A stretch of 64,000 nucleotides of DNA from Streptomyces sp. PsTaAH-137 (GTDB taxonomy: Bacteria; Actinomycetota; Actinomycetes; Streptomycetales; Streptomycetaceae). Of the stretch, positions 1 through 7,935 are shown one piece after another. The stretch's first letter is position 1; the number at the start of each line of letters is the position of its first letter. Location: NCBI RefSeq assembly GCF_003259365.1, contig NZ_QLLY01000009.1, positions 1 through 64,000 on the forward strand, written 5' to 3'. The notes beneath the pieces were generated by a model. That model worked only from the letters and a program-made list of their open reading frames with translations, was not told the DNA's origin and searched no databases. A program made the position numbers and the translations under genes.

Positions 1-760
1 CGGCGAGCTGCTTGCCGCCCTCACCCTCGTCCTTCACGATCGTGCCCGCCGTGCGCGCCGGACGCTCCGCGGCCGCCTCGACCTTCGTCCAGGCACCCTC
101 CAGACCGACCTCCTCCGCCTCGATGTCGAGGTCGGACAGGTCCCAGGACTCAACCGGCTTCTTCTTCGCCGCCATGATCCCCTTGAACGACGGATACCGC
201 GCCTCACCCGACTGGTCCGTCACCGACACCACCGCCGGCAACGACGCCTGCAACTGCTCCGAGGCCGTGTCACCGTCCCGGCGGCCCGACACCGCACCAC
301 CCTCGACCGACACCTCCGACAACAGCGTCACCTGCGGCACACCCAGCCGCTCCGCGACCAGCGCCGGCACGATCCCCGCCGTACCGTCCGTCGACGCCAT
401 CCCCGAGACCACCAGATCAAAACCGGCCTTCTCGATCGCCTTCGCCAGCACCAGCGACGTACCGATCGCGTCCGTACCGTGCAGATCGTCGTCCTCGACG
501 TGGATCGCCTTGTCCGCACCCATCGACAACGCCTTGCGCAGCGCGTCCTTGGCGTCCTCCGGACCCACCGTCAACACGGTGATCTCCACGTCGTCGTCCG
601 AATTCTCGGAGATCTGCAACGCCTGCTCGACCGCGTACTCGTCCAGCTCCGACAGCAGACCGTCCACATCATCCCGGTCCACGGTCAGGTCATCGGCGAA
701 ATGCCGGTCGCCCGTGGCATCCGGCACGTACTTCACGGTGACAACGATCCTCAAGCTCAC
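1..760 (-). CDS. etfB: Electron transfer flavoprotein beta subunit (3' end cut by window)
   Basis: Cytoplasmic small subunit of the ETF heterodimer, which carries electrons from acyl-CoA and other dehydrogenases to the quinone pool. The product begins MSLRIVVTVKYVPDATGDR and contains the family's core features: LDEYAVEQAL, then VLTVGP and ALSMGADKAIH (nucleotide-binding fold), and later PSFKGIMAAKKKP, the conserved loop that contacts EtfA and AMP. The GTG start at 758-760 has a GAGGAGAG ribosome site 6-8 bases upstream. About 253 codons are visible against a usual length near 260, so only the last few residues (and the expected etfA) lie outside. It is divergent from the TetR gene, and an operator-like palindrome lies between them, so both may be controlled together. 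Confidence 0.95.
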   Translation of the reverse strand, partial: MSLRIVVTVKYVPDATGDRHFADDLTVDRDDVDGLLSELDEYAVEQALQISENSDDDVEITVLTVGPEDAKDALRKALSMGADKAIHVEDDDLHGTDAIGTSLVLAKAIEKAGFDLVVSGMASTDGTAGIVPALVAERLGVPQVTLLSEVSVEGGAVSGRRDGDTASEQLQASLPAVVSVTDQSGEARYPSFKGIMAAKKKPVESWDLSDLDIEAEEVGLEGAWTKVEAAAERPARTAGTIVKDEGEGGKQLA

Positions 761-830
761 GCCGGCTCTCCTCGATCAGCGATCAGAGCGTCCTCAGACT
801 GCCCAGTAAAGTTCTACTGCCGTCAACGTA

Positions 831-867
831 TGGCACTCAGTTCCCTCTGTAAAGGTACGTAGTGCCA
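831..867. promoter_or_regulatory. Operator-like repeats in the etfB/TetR divergent promoter
   Basis: TGGCACT at 831-837 is mirrored by AGTGCCA at 861-867. The left part alone reads GGCACTCAGTTCC (832-844), an imperfect copy of the perfect palindrome GGCACTGAGTGCC at 1679-1691. TetR proteins usually bind such sites near their own gene, so autoregulation with control of etfB is the simplest inference. Confidence 0.5.
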
Positions 868-897
868 AAACGGGACGTCCGGTGTTACGTTCCCGGC

Positions 898-1614
898 ATG
901 AGCGAGGCGCGCGAGGTCACCGGTCCACGGAAGAAGGCACCCATGCGGGAGGTGCTGGCCGAGGCAGCGTTCCAGCTGTACCTGGAGCGTGGCTTCGAGC
1001 GGACGACCGTGGACGACATCGTCGCGCGCGCGGGTGTGGGGCGCCGGTCGTTCTTCCGTTACTTCCCGTCCAAGGAGGACGCGGTCTTCCCGGACCACGA
1101 GAGCTGCCTGGCCGACATGACCGCGTTCCTCGACGGGGCCGGCGACGACAGCGACGCGGTCGAGGTGGTGTGCGACGGGGCCCGCATCGTGCTGCGCATG
1201 TATGCCGCGAACCCCGAGTTCTCCGTCCAGCGCTACCGGTTGACGCGCGAGGTCCCCGGCCTGCGCACCTATGAACTCTCCGTCGTGCGCCGCTACGAGC
1301 GCACCCTCGCCGGGTATCTGCGCCGGCGGTGGAGCGACGCCGCGGACGGCGCGCTGCGGGCGGAGGTCGTCGCCGCGTCGGTGGTCGCCGCGCACAACAA
1401 CGGCCTGCGCTCCTGGCTCCGTTCGGGCGGTGAGGGCGACGCCGAAGCGGCGGTCGACCAGGCCCTCGGGCTCGTCCGGCGGATGTGGGGCGAGGCGGGG
1501 CAGGCGCCCGGTGCCGCGGAGCCGGACGACGAGGTCGTCGTCATGGTGGCCTCGAAGGGTGCCCCCATGTGGCGGGTCATCCAGCGGGTGGAATCAGCGC
1601 TGCGGGACGACTGA
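898..1614 (+). CDS. TetR/AcrR family transcriptional regulator
   Basis: One-component repressor-type regulator of 238 aa. The N-terminal helix-turn-helix is clear: AAFQLYLERGFERTTVDDIV followed by ARAGVGRRSFFRYFPSKEDAV, the classic TetR recognition region. The C-terminal ligand domain is alpha-helical and gives no ligand clue. I chose the ATG at 898 (MSEAREVTG) over the GTG at 862 because the latter would run through the operator-like repeat. The gene sits between etfB and an OB-fold acyl-CoA-associated protein, and both flanks carry the GGCACT-type palindrome. A role in fatty acyl-CoA or electron-transfer metabolism is likely but inferred. Confidence 0.85.
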   Translation: MSEAREVTGPRKKAPMREVLAEAAFQLYLERGFERTTVDDIVARAGVGRRSFFRYFPSKEDAVFPDHESCLADMTAFLDGAGDDSDAVEVVCDGARIVLRMYAANPEFSVQRYRLTREVPGLRTYELSVVRRYERTLAGYLRRRWSDAADGALRAEVVAASVVAAHNNGLRSWLRSGGEGDAEAAVDQALGLVRRMWGEAGQAPGAAEPDDEVVVMVASKGAPMWRVIQRVESALRDD

Positions 1615-1678
1615 TACGGGCTGGACGGCTGTTCCGGCGCGAAGGCCCAAGAGAGGGTACTGGGTGTCTTTACCGCGC

Positions 1679-1691
1679 GGCACTGAGTGCC
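1679..1691. promoter_or_regulatory. Perfect palindrome GGCACTGAGTGCC upstream of the OB-fold gene
   Basis: A 13-bp perfect palindrome (GGCACT-G-AGTGCC) lies 65 bases before the start of the OB-fold gene and within its probable promoter. It matches the imperfect copy between etfB and the TetR gene, suggesting one regulator acts on three transcription units. Confidence 0.55.
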
Positions 1692-1756
1692 ATACGATGC
1701 CAGAGGCGTCGCGGCCGCAGCCTCGGCGTACACCGGGCGAGCGCGGGAGGCCGAGA

Positions 1757-2197
1757 ATGTCGGAGATGGCAGAGGTGTTCGGAAGCCGGATCGGGGCCGG
1801 GGCCGGGACGGGCGTGATGGCGCCGCCCGCGCACAAGGAGACGCCGGGCTTCGCCTACCAGCGGTGCAGGTGGTGTGCCTCGCCGTCGTTCCGGCGGCTG
1901 CTGTGCCCGGTCTGCGCGTCGAGCGATCTGGAGACCGAACACAGCGCGGGCCTCGGCGTCGTGGTCCAGTCCCGAGTGGTCCATCGCGGCACCGGCGCGG
2001 CCCGCAACGAGTCGCTGGTCCGCTTCCCCGAGGGCTTCGTCGTCCCGTGCCGGATCGTCGGCACAGCACCCCACCTGGTGTGGGTCGGAGCCCCCGTCCG
2101 GCCCGCGCGCGGCACCGTCGTCGGTGCCACGGCCGGAGAAGTCGTCTTCGAACTGTGCGAGTACGGGACGGACGACGGCGACGGCCTGCGCCGCTGA
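1757..2197 (+). CDS. Zn-ribbon/OB-fold (DUF35) nucleic-acid-type domain protein
   Basis: Protein of 146 aa with the two-part DUF35 architecture. A rubredoxin-like Zn ribbon with CRWC...CPVC pairs is followed by an OB-fold of beta strands (SRVVHRG, FVVPCRIVGTAP, VWVGAPVRP). Members of this family pair with thiolase-like or MaoC-like enzymes and help with acyl-CoA substrate handling; no partner is adjacent here. The ATG at 1757 is chosen because GGGAGG lies six bases upstream. An in-frame ATG at 1697 would begin right at the operator-like palindrome and has no comparable site. Likely co-regulated with the upstream TetR gene. Confidence 0.75.
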   Translation: MSEMAEVFGSRIGAGAGTGVMAPPAHKETPGFAYQRCRWCASPSFRRLLCPVCASSDLETEHSAGLGVVVQSRVVHRGTGAARNESLVRFPEGFVVPCRIVGTAPHLVWVGAPVRPARGTVVGATAGEVVFELCEYGTDDGDGLRR

Positions 2198-2225
2198 GCG
2201 AAGGTCACGGCGCAGGCGGAGACCG

Positions 2226-3176
2226 TCAGTCGAGCCCGGCGAGGAAGTCGAGCAGCGCGGCGTTCACCTCTTCGGGCCGCTCCTGCTGGATCCAGTGCCC
2301 GGCTCCGTCGAGGACGACACGGCCGCGCAGATCGGTCAGGATGCGCTCCATCTTGTCGTCCGGCATGAATCGGGCGACCGGGTCCTTCGAGCCCGTGACG
2401 AACAGCGAGGGGCAGTCGATCGTGCGGCCCGCCAGATGCTCGGTCAGGGACCAGGTGCGATCGAGGTTGCGGTAGTAGTTGAGCCCGCCGGTGAACCCGG
2501 TCCGGCTGAACTCATCCACATAATGCGCGAGTTCGGATTCGTTCAGCCAGCGTGGTGGCGGCAACTGCTCGTCGGGGCGGGCCGCCCACGCCGCCGAGTA
2601 GATCTCCCGGGTGACGAGCGTGCGGCGGACGTTCCGCGCGAGCTCGCGGTCGGCGATGCCCGGCTCCTGGAACCACACGATGTAGAAGTCGTCGCCGTTC
2701 CGCTTGCGCAGCAGGGGCAGCGGCGGCACGGGGGAGCGGGGCGTGGCCGGCACGCTCATCCCCGCGACGGCCCGCACCCGCTCCGGGTACGCCGTCGCCA
2801 TCTGCCACACCACGATCGCGCCCCAGTCGTGGCCCACGAACACGGCGTCCTGCGCGCCCTCCGCGTCGAGCAGACCCGCGAGATCCGCGCACAGGGTCAG
2901 CGCGTCGTACGCGTCCGGATCGTCCGGGCGGGAACTGCCGCCGTAACCACGCATGTCCGGGGCCAGCACCCGGTAGCCCGCCGCGGCCAGCGCCCGCACC
3001 TGATGCCGCCAGGAGAACGCCAGCTCGGGGAAGCCGTGGCAGAGCACGACGAGCGGCCGGTCGGCGCCCCCGGCGGTGCCGGGGCCCTGCTCGAAGACCC
3101 GCAGCGTGATGCCGTTCGTCTCGACGTCGCGCACCGCGACGTCCTCCCACCCGGCCACCGGCGATGGTGTGGGCAT
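2226..3176 (-). CDS. Alpha/beta-hydrolase, epoxide hydrolase-like
   Basis: Cytoplasmic hydrolase of 316 aa. The oxyanion-hole motif HGFPE is followed by SWRHQ and the nucleophile elbow GHDWGA, in which Asp replaces Ser. This is the hallmark of soluble epoxide hydrolases and haloalkane dehalogenase relatives. Two Tyr residues in the cap region (NYYRNLDRTW) and the late GAGHWIQQE, with the catalytic His, support epoxide hydrolase. The start ATG at 3176 has AGGAGG eight bases upstream; the open frame extends further but lacks a better start. It is convergent with the OB-fold gene, 28 bases between stops. The physiological substrate cannot be read from sequence. Confidence 0.85.
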   Translation of the reverse strand: MPTPSPVAGWEDVAVRDVETNGITLRVFEQGPGTAGGADRPLVVLCHGFPELAFSWRHQVRALAAAGYRVLAPDMRGYGGSSRPDDPDAYDALTLCADLAGLLDAEGAQDAVFVGHDWGAIVVWQMATAYPERVRAVAGMSVPATPRSPVPPLPLLRKRNGDDFYIVWFQEPGIADRELARNVRRTLVTREIYSAAWAARPDEQLPPPRWLNESELAHYVDEFSRTGFTGGLNYYRNLDRTWSLTEHLAGRTIDCPSLFVTGSKDPVARFMPDDKMERILTDLRGRVVLDGAGHWIQQERPEEVNAALLDFLAGLD

Positions 3177-3504
3177 GTGCGGAACCTCCTGCTCGTAGGC
3201 GTGCTCGATCATGAAAGCCGAGTGGGTGAGAGTGAAGTCGATCGAACCCTTCCGGCACAAGGGGCACAGCGGGGCCCGGAGTGCAGGGCGGGCGCCCGTC
3301 AACCCGACGCCACGGATTGAACCGGTCCTGGCCACCGCACCCTCAGCGGCTGAGGAGTGCGTCGACCGATGTGGCTCCACCGGTTCACGCACGGCCCACC
3401 GGGCCCGCGCGCCCGCCCCGCGGCCGGGTCACGACAAGTAGCCGGGGGAACACGAGGGTTGATGGGGCTGGTCCTCCAGGTGAAGGGTGCGCAAGGATGG
3501 AGGT
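3177..3504. other. Intergenic stretch with no recognised gene
   Basis: About 330 bases between two divergently oriented genes. It must hold both promoters. I see short imperfect inverted repeats (GTGCGT...ACGCAC around 3356-3398) but no convincing operator, RNA gene or extra coding sequence. Confidence 0.4.
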
Positions 3505-3864
3505 ATGACCGCGGCCCAGCGCGCCATGTCCCAACTGGGGACATGGCCGAACCTGGTAAGTGGCCCGCCCCGGTGCTCGGTTGGGCACGCCTTCGGTGCG
3601 GCGGGCCATGAACTCATCCATTTCCACGCCGACGACTGCGCCGATCTCTACCTGACCTCGTCGGCGGTGCAGCGGCTCCTGCCCCAGCTGCGGCACAGCA
3701 GCGCGATCCGGGTGCGGCCGGGCGACTCCTGGATCACCGTCCTCCTGGAGAGCGACACGGACGTCCAGTTGCTGCTGAGCCTGGTGAGCGTCGCGCTCAA
3801 GGAGCACGACGCCCACGCCTGCCCGTCCCCGCCCTGCGACTGGGAGCGGCCGAAAGCCTCGTAG
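3505..3864 (+). CDS. Small luciferase-family (DUF5519-type) protein
   Basis: Product of 119 aa, MTAAQRAMSQLGTWPNL..., with the pattern of the small luciferase-domain proteins common in actinobacteria: an AQRAM/WPNL start, then HFHADD, LYLTSSAVQRL, and VRPGDSWITVLLE near the middle. The biochemical function of these standalone domains is unknown to me. The ATG at 3505 directly abuts a GGAGGT sequence, which is closer than usual; the next Met (MSQLG, 3526) is an alternative. It ends six bases from the stop of the convergent antiporter gene. Confidence 0.65.
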   Translation: MTAAQRAMSQLGTWPNLVSGPPRCSVGHAFGAAGHELIHFHADDCADLYLTSSAVQRLLPQLRHSSAIRVRPGDSWITVLLESDTDVQLLLSLVSVALKEHDAHACPSPPCDWERPKAS

Positions 3865-3870
3865 GGCAGC

Positions 3871-5610
3871 TCAGTCCTCGAAGCGGTCGCCGAACTGCTC
3901 CAGCCGCGCCTCCTCCAGGTCCAGGACGTGCTGGGCGCCCTGCAGCGCGCGGGAGCTGTACGAGCCGCGGGTGCGCGCGGCGAGGAGAGCGTCGCGCTCC
4001 GCCGCGACGACCTGCAACCGAAGCCGGAGATAGACCAGGTGGGCGTCGTCGATGCCCCGGAACGCGGCGGCCGCCTTCTCGCGGTCCTCGTCCGAGTCCG
4101 CGTCCCGCGGCCGGATCAGACTGTCCTGCCGCACCCGGTCGAGCAGCGCGGGCGGCGCGTCGCCGGTCTGTGCCGCCTCGTCCAGAGAGGCGACCGCCGC
4201 GTCGGACATCTCGGTGACCAGCCGTCCGTACTCCTCGCGCAGCCGCTGCGGATCGTCGCCCGGGATGCGGACGGTGCGGATCACGGCGGGCAGGGTCAGC
4301 CCTTGCAGCAGCAGCGTCGTCACGGCCACGACGAACGCGATCACGATCAGCTGGGCGCGGTACTCGGTGTCCTCGGGCAGCGTCTGCGCGGCCGCCACCG
4401 TGATCGCGCCCCGCATCCCCGACCAGGCGAGGACCACACCGCCCTGCCAGCCGAGCGTCTCCGTGAGCCGGAAGTCGATGTCGGCGCTCGTGCGCTGCAC
4501 CCGGCGTTCGATGTGCGCCTTCTTGCGCGGGGTGAACCGTTCGCTCAGGTCGAAGGTGTCGAGCCGCTCCTGCATCCGCTCGATCAGCGGCTTCGAGGCG
4601 GCCGCCCTGCGCGCGTCGCGGCGCACCAGTGCCACCAGCGGCACCACGAACACCATCCGTACGACGATGACGAGACCGGTGAGGGCCAGACCGTAGAGGA
4701 TGACGCGGCCCGCGCCGAGCCCGTTGTCGTGGGCGTGCGCCTCGTCGAGCAGCGTCTTCAGGCCGAGCCCCATCAGCAGGAAGATCGAGCTCTCCAGGAG
4801 GAAGGCGAGGGTGCGCCAGTTCATCGCCTCGCCGATCCGGTCCTGGGCCCGCAGCAGCCGCGGGCTCAGATGCCCCGTCACCAGCCCGCAGACGACGACG
4901 GCGAGCACCCCCGACGCGTCGAACTCCTCGGCGGGCACATACGCGACGAACGGCACGACGAACGAGATCGCCGTGTTGAGCACGGTGTCGTCCAGGAGCG
5001 CGCGCACCCGGACGTTGACGAGGCCGACGACCACCCCCACCACGACCGCCACCGCGACCGAGAACACGAACTGCCCGGCCACGCCCCACAGGGACACCGC
5101 GCCCGCCATCGCCGCCACCGCGGAGCGCAGCAGCACCAGGGCGGAGGCGTCGTTGACCAGGCCCTCGCCCTCCAGGAGCGTCAGAAGACGTGACGGCAGG
5201 CCGAGTTTGCGGCCCACCGACGTCGCGGCGACCGCGTCCGTGGGGCTGATCACCGCGCCGAGCGCGAACGCGGCGGGCCAGCCGATGTCCGGCATCAGCA
5301 CGTGCAGCAGCCATCCGGCCCCGAGCGTGGACACCGCCACCAGCAGAACCGCGAGCCCGCCGATGGCCTTGATGTCGCGCCGGAAGTCCTGCGCGGGCAT
5401 GTTCACGGCCGAGGAGTAGAGCAGCGGTGGCAGGACGCCCGCCAGGACCCACTCGGGATCCAGCTGCACCACCGGCACACCCGGGACGAAACTCAGGGCG
5501 ATGCCCACCACGACGAGGCTGAGCGGCGCGGCGAGCCCGAGGCGCTGCGAGAAGGCGGCCACCGCCACGATGCTCGCGACGCCGACGACGGCGATAAGTG
5601 TCACTTCCAT
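3871..5610 (-). CDS. Na+/H+ antiporter (CPA1/NhaP type)
   Basis: Integral membrane antiporter of 579 aa exchanging cytoplasmic Na+ for external H+. About twelve hydrophobic segments fill the first 410 residues. Diagnostic motifs are ALGAVISPTDAVAATSV (the cation-binding PTD region) and LLEGEGLVNDASALVL (the ND-type acidic pair). A long hydrophilic C-terminal tail with DEDREKAAAAF and ERDALLAARTRG follows, probably a cytoplasmic regulatory domain. The start ATG at 5610 (MEVTLIAVVGVAS) begins the first membrane helix. Divergent from the dihydrofolate-reductase-family gene. Confidence 0.92.
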   Translation of the reverse strand: MEVTLIAVVGVASIVAVAAFSQRLGLAAPLSLVVVGIALSFVPGVPVVQLDPEWVLAGVLPPLLYSSAVNMPAQDFRRDIKAIGGLAVLLVAVSTLGAGWLLHVLMPDIGWPAAFALGAVISPTDAVAATSVGRKLGLPSRLLTLLEGEGLVNDASALVLLRSAVAAMAGAVSLWGVAGQFVFSVAVAVVVGVVVGLVNVRVRALLDDTVLNTAISFVVPFVAYVPAEEFDASGVLAVVVCGLVTGHLSPRLLRAQDRIGEAMNWRTLAFLLESSIFLLMGLGLKTLLDEAHAHDNGLGAGRVILYGLALTGLVIVVRMVFVVPLVALVRRDARRAAASKPLIERMQERLDTFDLSERFTPRKKAHIERRVQRTSADIDFRLTETLGWQGGVVLAWSGMRGAITVAAAQTLPEDTEYRAQLIVIAFVVAVTTLLLQGLTLPAVIRTVRIPGDDPQRLREEYGRLVTEMSDAAVASLDEAAQTGDAPPALLDRVRQDSLIRPRDADSDEDREKAAAAFRGIDDAHLVYLRLRLQVVAAERDALLAARTRGSYSSRALQGAQHVLDLEEARLEQFGDRFED

Positions 5611-5697
5611 GGCGGCCTCGCGGCGGACTGTGCAGTCTGGTGCATGCGGGCCATTGTGTCCGCGCCGGTGGCGGACGAGGCGAGAGACGAGGCCGAG

Positions 5698-6273
5698 ATG
5701 CGCAAGATCGTCCTGATGATGGGGATTTCTCTGGACGGGTACGTGGAGGGCCCGGGCCGCGAGATCGACTGGCACCAGGTGGACACTCCGTTCCATCAGC
5801 ACATGAACGACGTGCTGCGCCCCATGGGCGGCTTCCTCAGCGGACGCGTCACCCACGAACTGATGGCGGACTACTGGCCCGAGGCCGACGCGGCCCCCGG
5901 CGCGGAGCCGGTCGAGGCCGACTTCGCGGAGATCTGGCGCGAGAAACCGAAGATCGTCTTCTCGCGCACGCTGAAGCCCGGCCCCGCCCCCTGGCACACC
6001 ACCGTCCTGCCCGAGGTCTCCCCGGCCGCGGTCCGCGCCCTCAAGGAGGAACCCGGCGGCGACCTCAGCCTCGGCGGCGCCGACCTGGCCGCCACCTTCC
6101 TGGAGCACGACCTCGTCGACGAGTTCCGGATCTACGTCCACCCCGTCGTGGTCGGCGCGGGCAAACGCCTCTTCCCGGACGGCCCGTTCGACCCGTCGCT
6201 CCTGCGCCTCGTGGAGACCCGGGCCTTCGACAACGGAGTCGTCCTGCTGCGCTACGAACGGGCGCCCGAGTGA
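5698..6273 (+). CDS. Dihydrofolate reductase family protein (RibD C-terminal-like)
   Basis: Product of 191 aa beginning MRKIVLMMGISLDGYV, the usual opening strand and loop of the RibD_C/DHFR-like family. Later landmarks are GGFLSGRVTHELM, KIVFSRTL, GGDLSLGGADLA (NADPH phosphate-binding region) and YVHPVVVGAGKRLF. Members are NADPH-dependent reductases of pteridine- or riboflavin-like substrates, but the standalone actinobacterial ones are mostly uncharacterised. The start ATG at 5698 has GAGG five bases upstream. Confidence 0.85.
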   Translation: MRKIVLMMGISLDGYVEGPGREIDWHQVDTPFHQHMNDVLRPMGGFLSGRVTHELMADYWPEADAAPGAEPVEADFAEIWREKPKIVFSRTLKPGPAPWHTTVLPEVSPAAVRALKEEPGGDLSLGGADLAATFLEHDLVDEFRIYVHPVVVGAGKRLFPDGPFDPSLLRLVETRAFDNGVVLLRYERAPE

Positions 6274-6349
6274 CCGGCGCGGCGGCCGGCGAATATCGCT
6301 GTGGGTGAAGTCGGCCGTTCCCGCGCGGACCCGCGCCTACGCTGACCTG

Positions 6350-6739
6350 ATGAGCGCCCACGAGACCCGCAGGCCCCGAGCCGCCCTCGGCCCCGAGCCG
6401 CTGTGGCGGCATGTCGTCGGAGATGTACTGCGCCGCCGCCGGCGCGCCCAGGGACGGACGTTGCAGGACGTGGCCGACGTCGCCGGGATCTCCATGCCCT
6501 ACCTCTCCGAGGTGGAGCGCGGCCGCAAGGAGGCGTCCTCGGAGATGCTCGCCGCCGTGGCCGGGGCGCTCGGCCTCGGCCTGGTCGACGTCCTGGCGCT
6601 CGCACAGGGCGAATTGGCGCGCGCGGCACAGGTCCGCAGGACCGTCTCGGTCACGTCCGCCGTGTCCGTCACGTCGGCCGTCTCCGTGCGCAATGCGTCT
6701 TCGGCCCAGGGGCGCGGCACGGTCTGCCTGGCGGCCTGA
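6350..6739 (+). CDS. XRE-family helix-turn-helix regulator, ClgR-like
   Basis: DNA-binding protein of 129 aa. The HTH reads RRRRRAQGRTLQDVADVAGI, then MPYLSEVERGRKEASSEML, very close to the ClgR group that controls Clp proteases and stress genes; whether this paralog has that role is unknown. The C-terminus carries a short Val/Ser/Thr repeat (VSVTSA twice then VSVR) made by an 18-base tandem repeat. The ATG at 6350 follows a TACGCT -10-like box at about seven bases, so translation is probably leaderless. It shares a hairpin terminator with the convergent DUF488 gene. Confidence 0.8.
   Translation: MSAHETRRPRAALGPEPLWRHVVGDVLRRRRRAQGRTLQDVADVAGISMPYLSEVERGRKEASSEMLAAVAGALGLGLVDVLALAQGELARAAQVRRTVSVTSAVSVTSAVSVRNASSAQGRGTVCLAA
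6644..6691 (+). repeat. 18-bp in-frame tandem repeat in the XRE gene
   Basis: GTCTCGGTCACGTCCGCC (6644-6661) is followed by GTGTCCGTCACGTCGGCC (6662-6679) and a partial third unit. The units encode VSVTSA VSVTSA VSVR at the C-terminus, a likely length-variable tail. Confidence 0.75.
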
Positions 6740-6774
6740 CCGCCCGGCCGGGCCCGCTTCCGACGGGCGGTCAG
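6736..6774. terminator. Hairpin spanning both stop codons of convergent genes
   Basis: CTGACCGCCC (6736-6745) pairs perfectly with GGGCGGTCAG (6765-6774) around a 19-base loop. It contains the stop codons of both the XRE and DUF488 genes and probably terminates both transcripts. Confidence 0.6.
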
Positions 6775-7148
6775 TCGCCGAGCAGGTGGCGGACGAGGAC
6801 CGGTACGTGGCTGTGCTCGACCTCCTTGACCGAGGTCACCAGCGTGACCCGGCCCCGCCGGGCCAGCTCCCGTACATGGGACACGAGCTCGGCGCGGACC
6901 GGAGCGGCCAGCTCGGCGGCGTAGCGCTCGGCGAAGGCGTCGTACCGTCCGTCGCGGTCCTCGTGGTACCAGGTCCGCAGCTCCTTGGACGGCGCGATGT
7001 CCCGCAGCCACTCGTCGACGGCGGCCCGCTCCTTGGAGATGCCGCGCGGCCACAGCCGGTCGACCAGCAGCCGGGTGCCGTCGGCCGGGGCGGGCGGATC
7101 GTAGACACGGCGTACGGCGACGCGGTCCGGCTGTGCGTGGGTGCTCAT
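6771..7148 (-). CDS. DUF488 family protein
   Basis: Small cytoplasmic protein of 125 aa. The family signature RLLVDRLWPRGISKE is present, followed by the conserved WLRDIAPSKELRTWYHED and the RYDAFAERYAAEL helix. DUF488 proteins are widespread; a link to the uptake or sensing of small molecules has been suggested but no reaction is established. The start ATG at 7148 gives a product of family length. It ends 31 bases from the stop of the convergent XRE gene. Confidence 0.85.
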   Translation of the reverse strand: MSTHAQPDRVAVRRVYDPPAPADGTRLLVDRLWPRGISKERAAVDEWLRDIAPSKELRTWYHEDRDGRYDAFAERYAAELAAPVRAELVSHVRELARRGRVTLVTSVKEVEHSHVPVLVRHLLGD

Positions 7149-7246
7149 GGGGCCATTGTCGGGCGGATCCGCCGCCCGGCCAGCGCGTTCGCCTGTTCGG
7201 CGCACCCCGGATGGCCGAACGCCGTGCCCTGTGCGAAGAGTCGGAC

Positions 7247-7876
7247 ATGACCCAAGCACCGTACGACCCTCAGGCCCCGCACCAGACGCCCGCCGCCGAC
7301 GGTCCGTCCCCCGATCAGGGCCCGCTCAACAGACTCGCGCAGAACGCGTGGCAGGCCGTGCTGCTCATGGGCGTCGCCTCCCTCGTCCTCGGCGTCCTCG
7401 TCCTGGTCTGGCCGGGTGCCTCGCTGTGGGCGGCGGGCGTGCTGTTCGGTGTCTACCTCGTGGTCAGCGGCGTCTTCCAGCTGGTCGCCGCCTTCGGCCG
7501 GCACGTCACCGCCGGGCTGCGGGTCGTGGCCTTCGTCAGCGGTGCCGTGTCGGTGCTCCTCGGCCTCTTCTGCTTCCGCGGCGCCATGCAGTCGACGCTG
7601 TTGCTCGCCCTGTGGATCGGCATCGGCTGGCTGTTCCGCGGCATCACGCAGACCGTCGCCGCGGCCGCCGACCGGACCGTGCCCGCGCGCGGCTGGCAGA
7701 TCTTCCTCGGAGTGGTCACCGCCCTGGCCGGCATCGTCCTGATCGACTCGCCGTTCGAGTCGGTCGCGGTGCTCACCCTGGTCGGCGGTCTGTGGCTGCT
7801 CGTGGTCGGCGTGGTGGAGATCGTCACGGCGTTCGCGGTGCGCGGCAAGGCCAAGAAGATCCCGCACGAGGTGTGA
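7247..7876 (+). CDS. HdeD-family acid-resistance-like membrane protein
   Basis: Integral membrane protein of 209 aa with six hydrophobic segments in three pairs, as in HdeD/DUF308. Examples are WQAVLLMGVASLVLGVLVL, LWAAGVLFGVYLVVSGVFQL and a final GGLWLLVVGVVEIVTAFAV. The first ~30 residues are Pro/Gln-rich and hydrophilic. E. coli HdeD helps survive acid at high cell density; here the role is unproven. The gene ends at a strong hairpin shared with the convergent membrane-protein gene. Confidence 0.85.
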   Translation: MTQAPYDPQAPHQTPAADGPSPDQGPLNRLAQNAWQAVLLMGVASLVLGVLVLVWPGASLWAAGVLFGVYLVVSGVFQLVAAFGRHVTAGLRVVAFVSGAVSVLLGLFCFRGAMQSTLLLALWIGIGWLFRGITQTVAAAADRTVPARGWQIFLGVVTALAGIVLIDSPFESVAVLTLVGGLWLLVVGVVEIVTAFAVRGKAKKIPHEV

Positions 7877-7883
7877 ACGCCGG

Positions 7884-7914
7884 ACGGTCCCGCCGCGACG
7901 CGCGGCGGGACCGT
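7884..7914. terminator. Strong bidirectional hairpin terminator
   Basis: A perfect 14-bp stem (ACGGTCCCGCCGCG at 7884-7897 with its complement at 7901-7914) closes on a 3-base ACG loop between the convergent HdeD and membrane-protein genes. There is no U-tract, which is normal for Streptomyces. Confidence 0.8.
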
Positions 7915-7935
7915 CGGTTCAGGGCAGGGCGCGGT

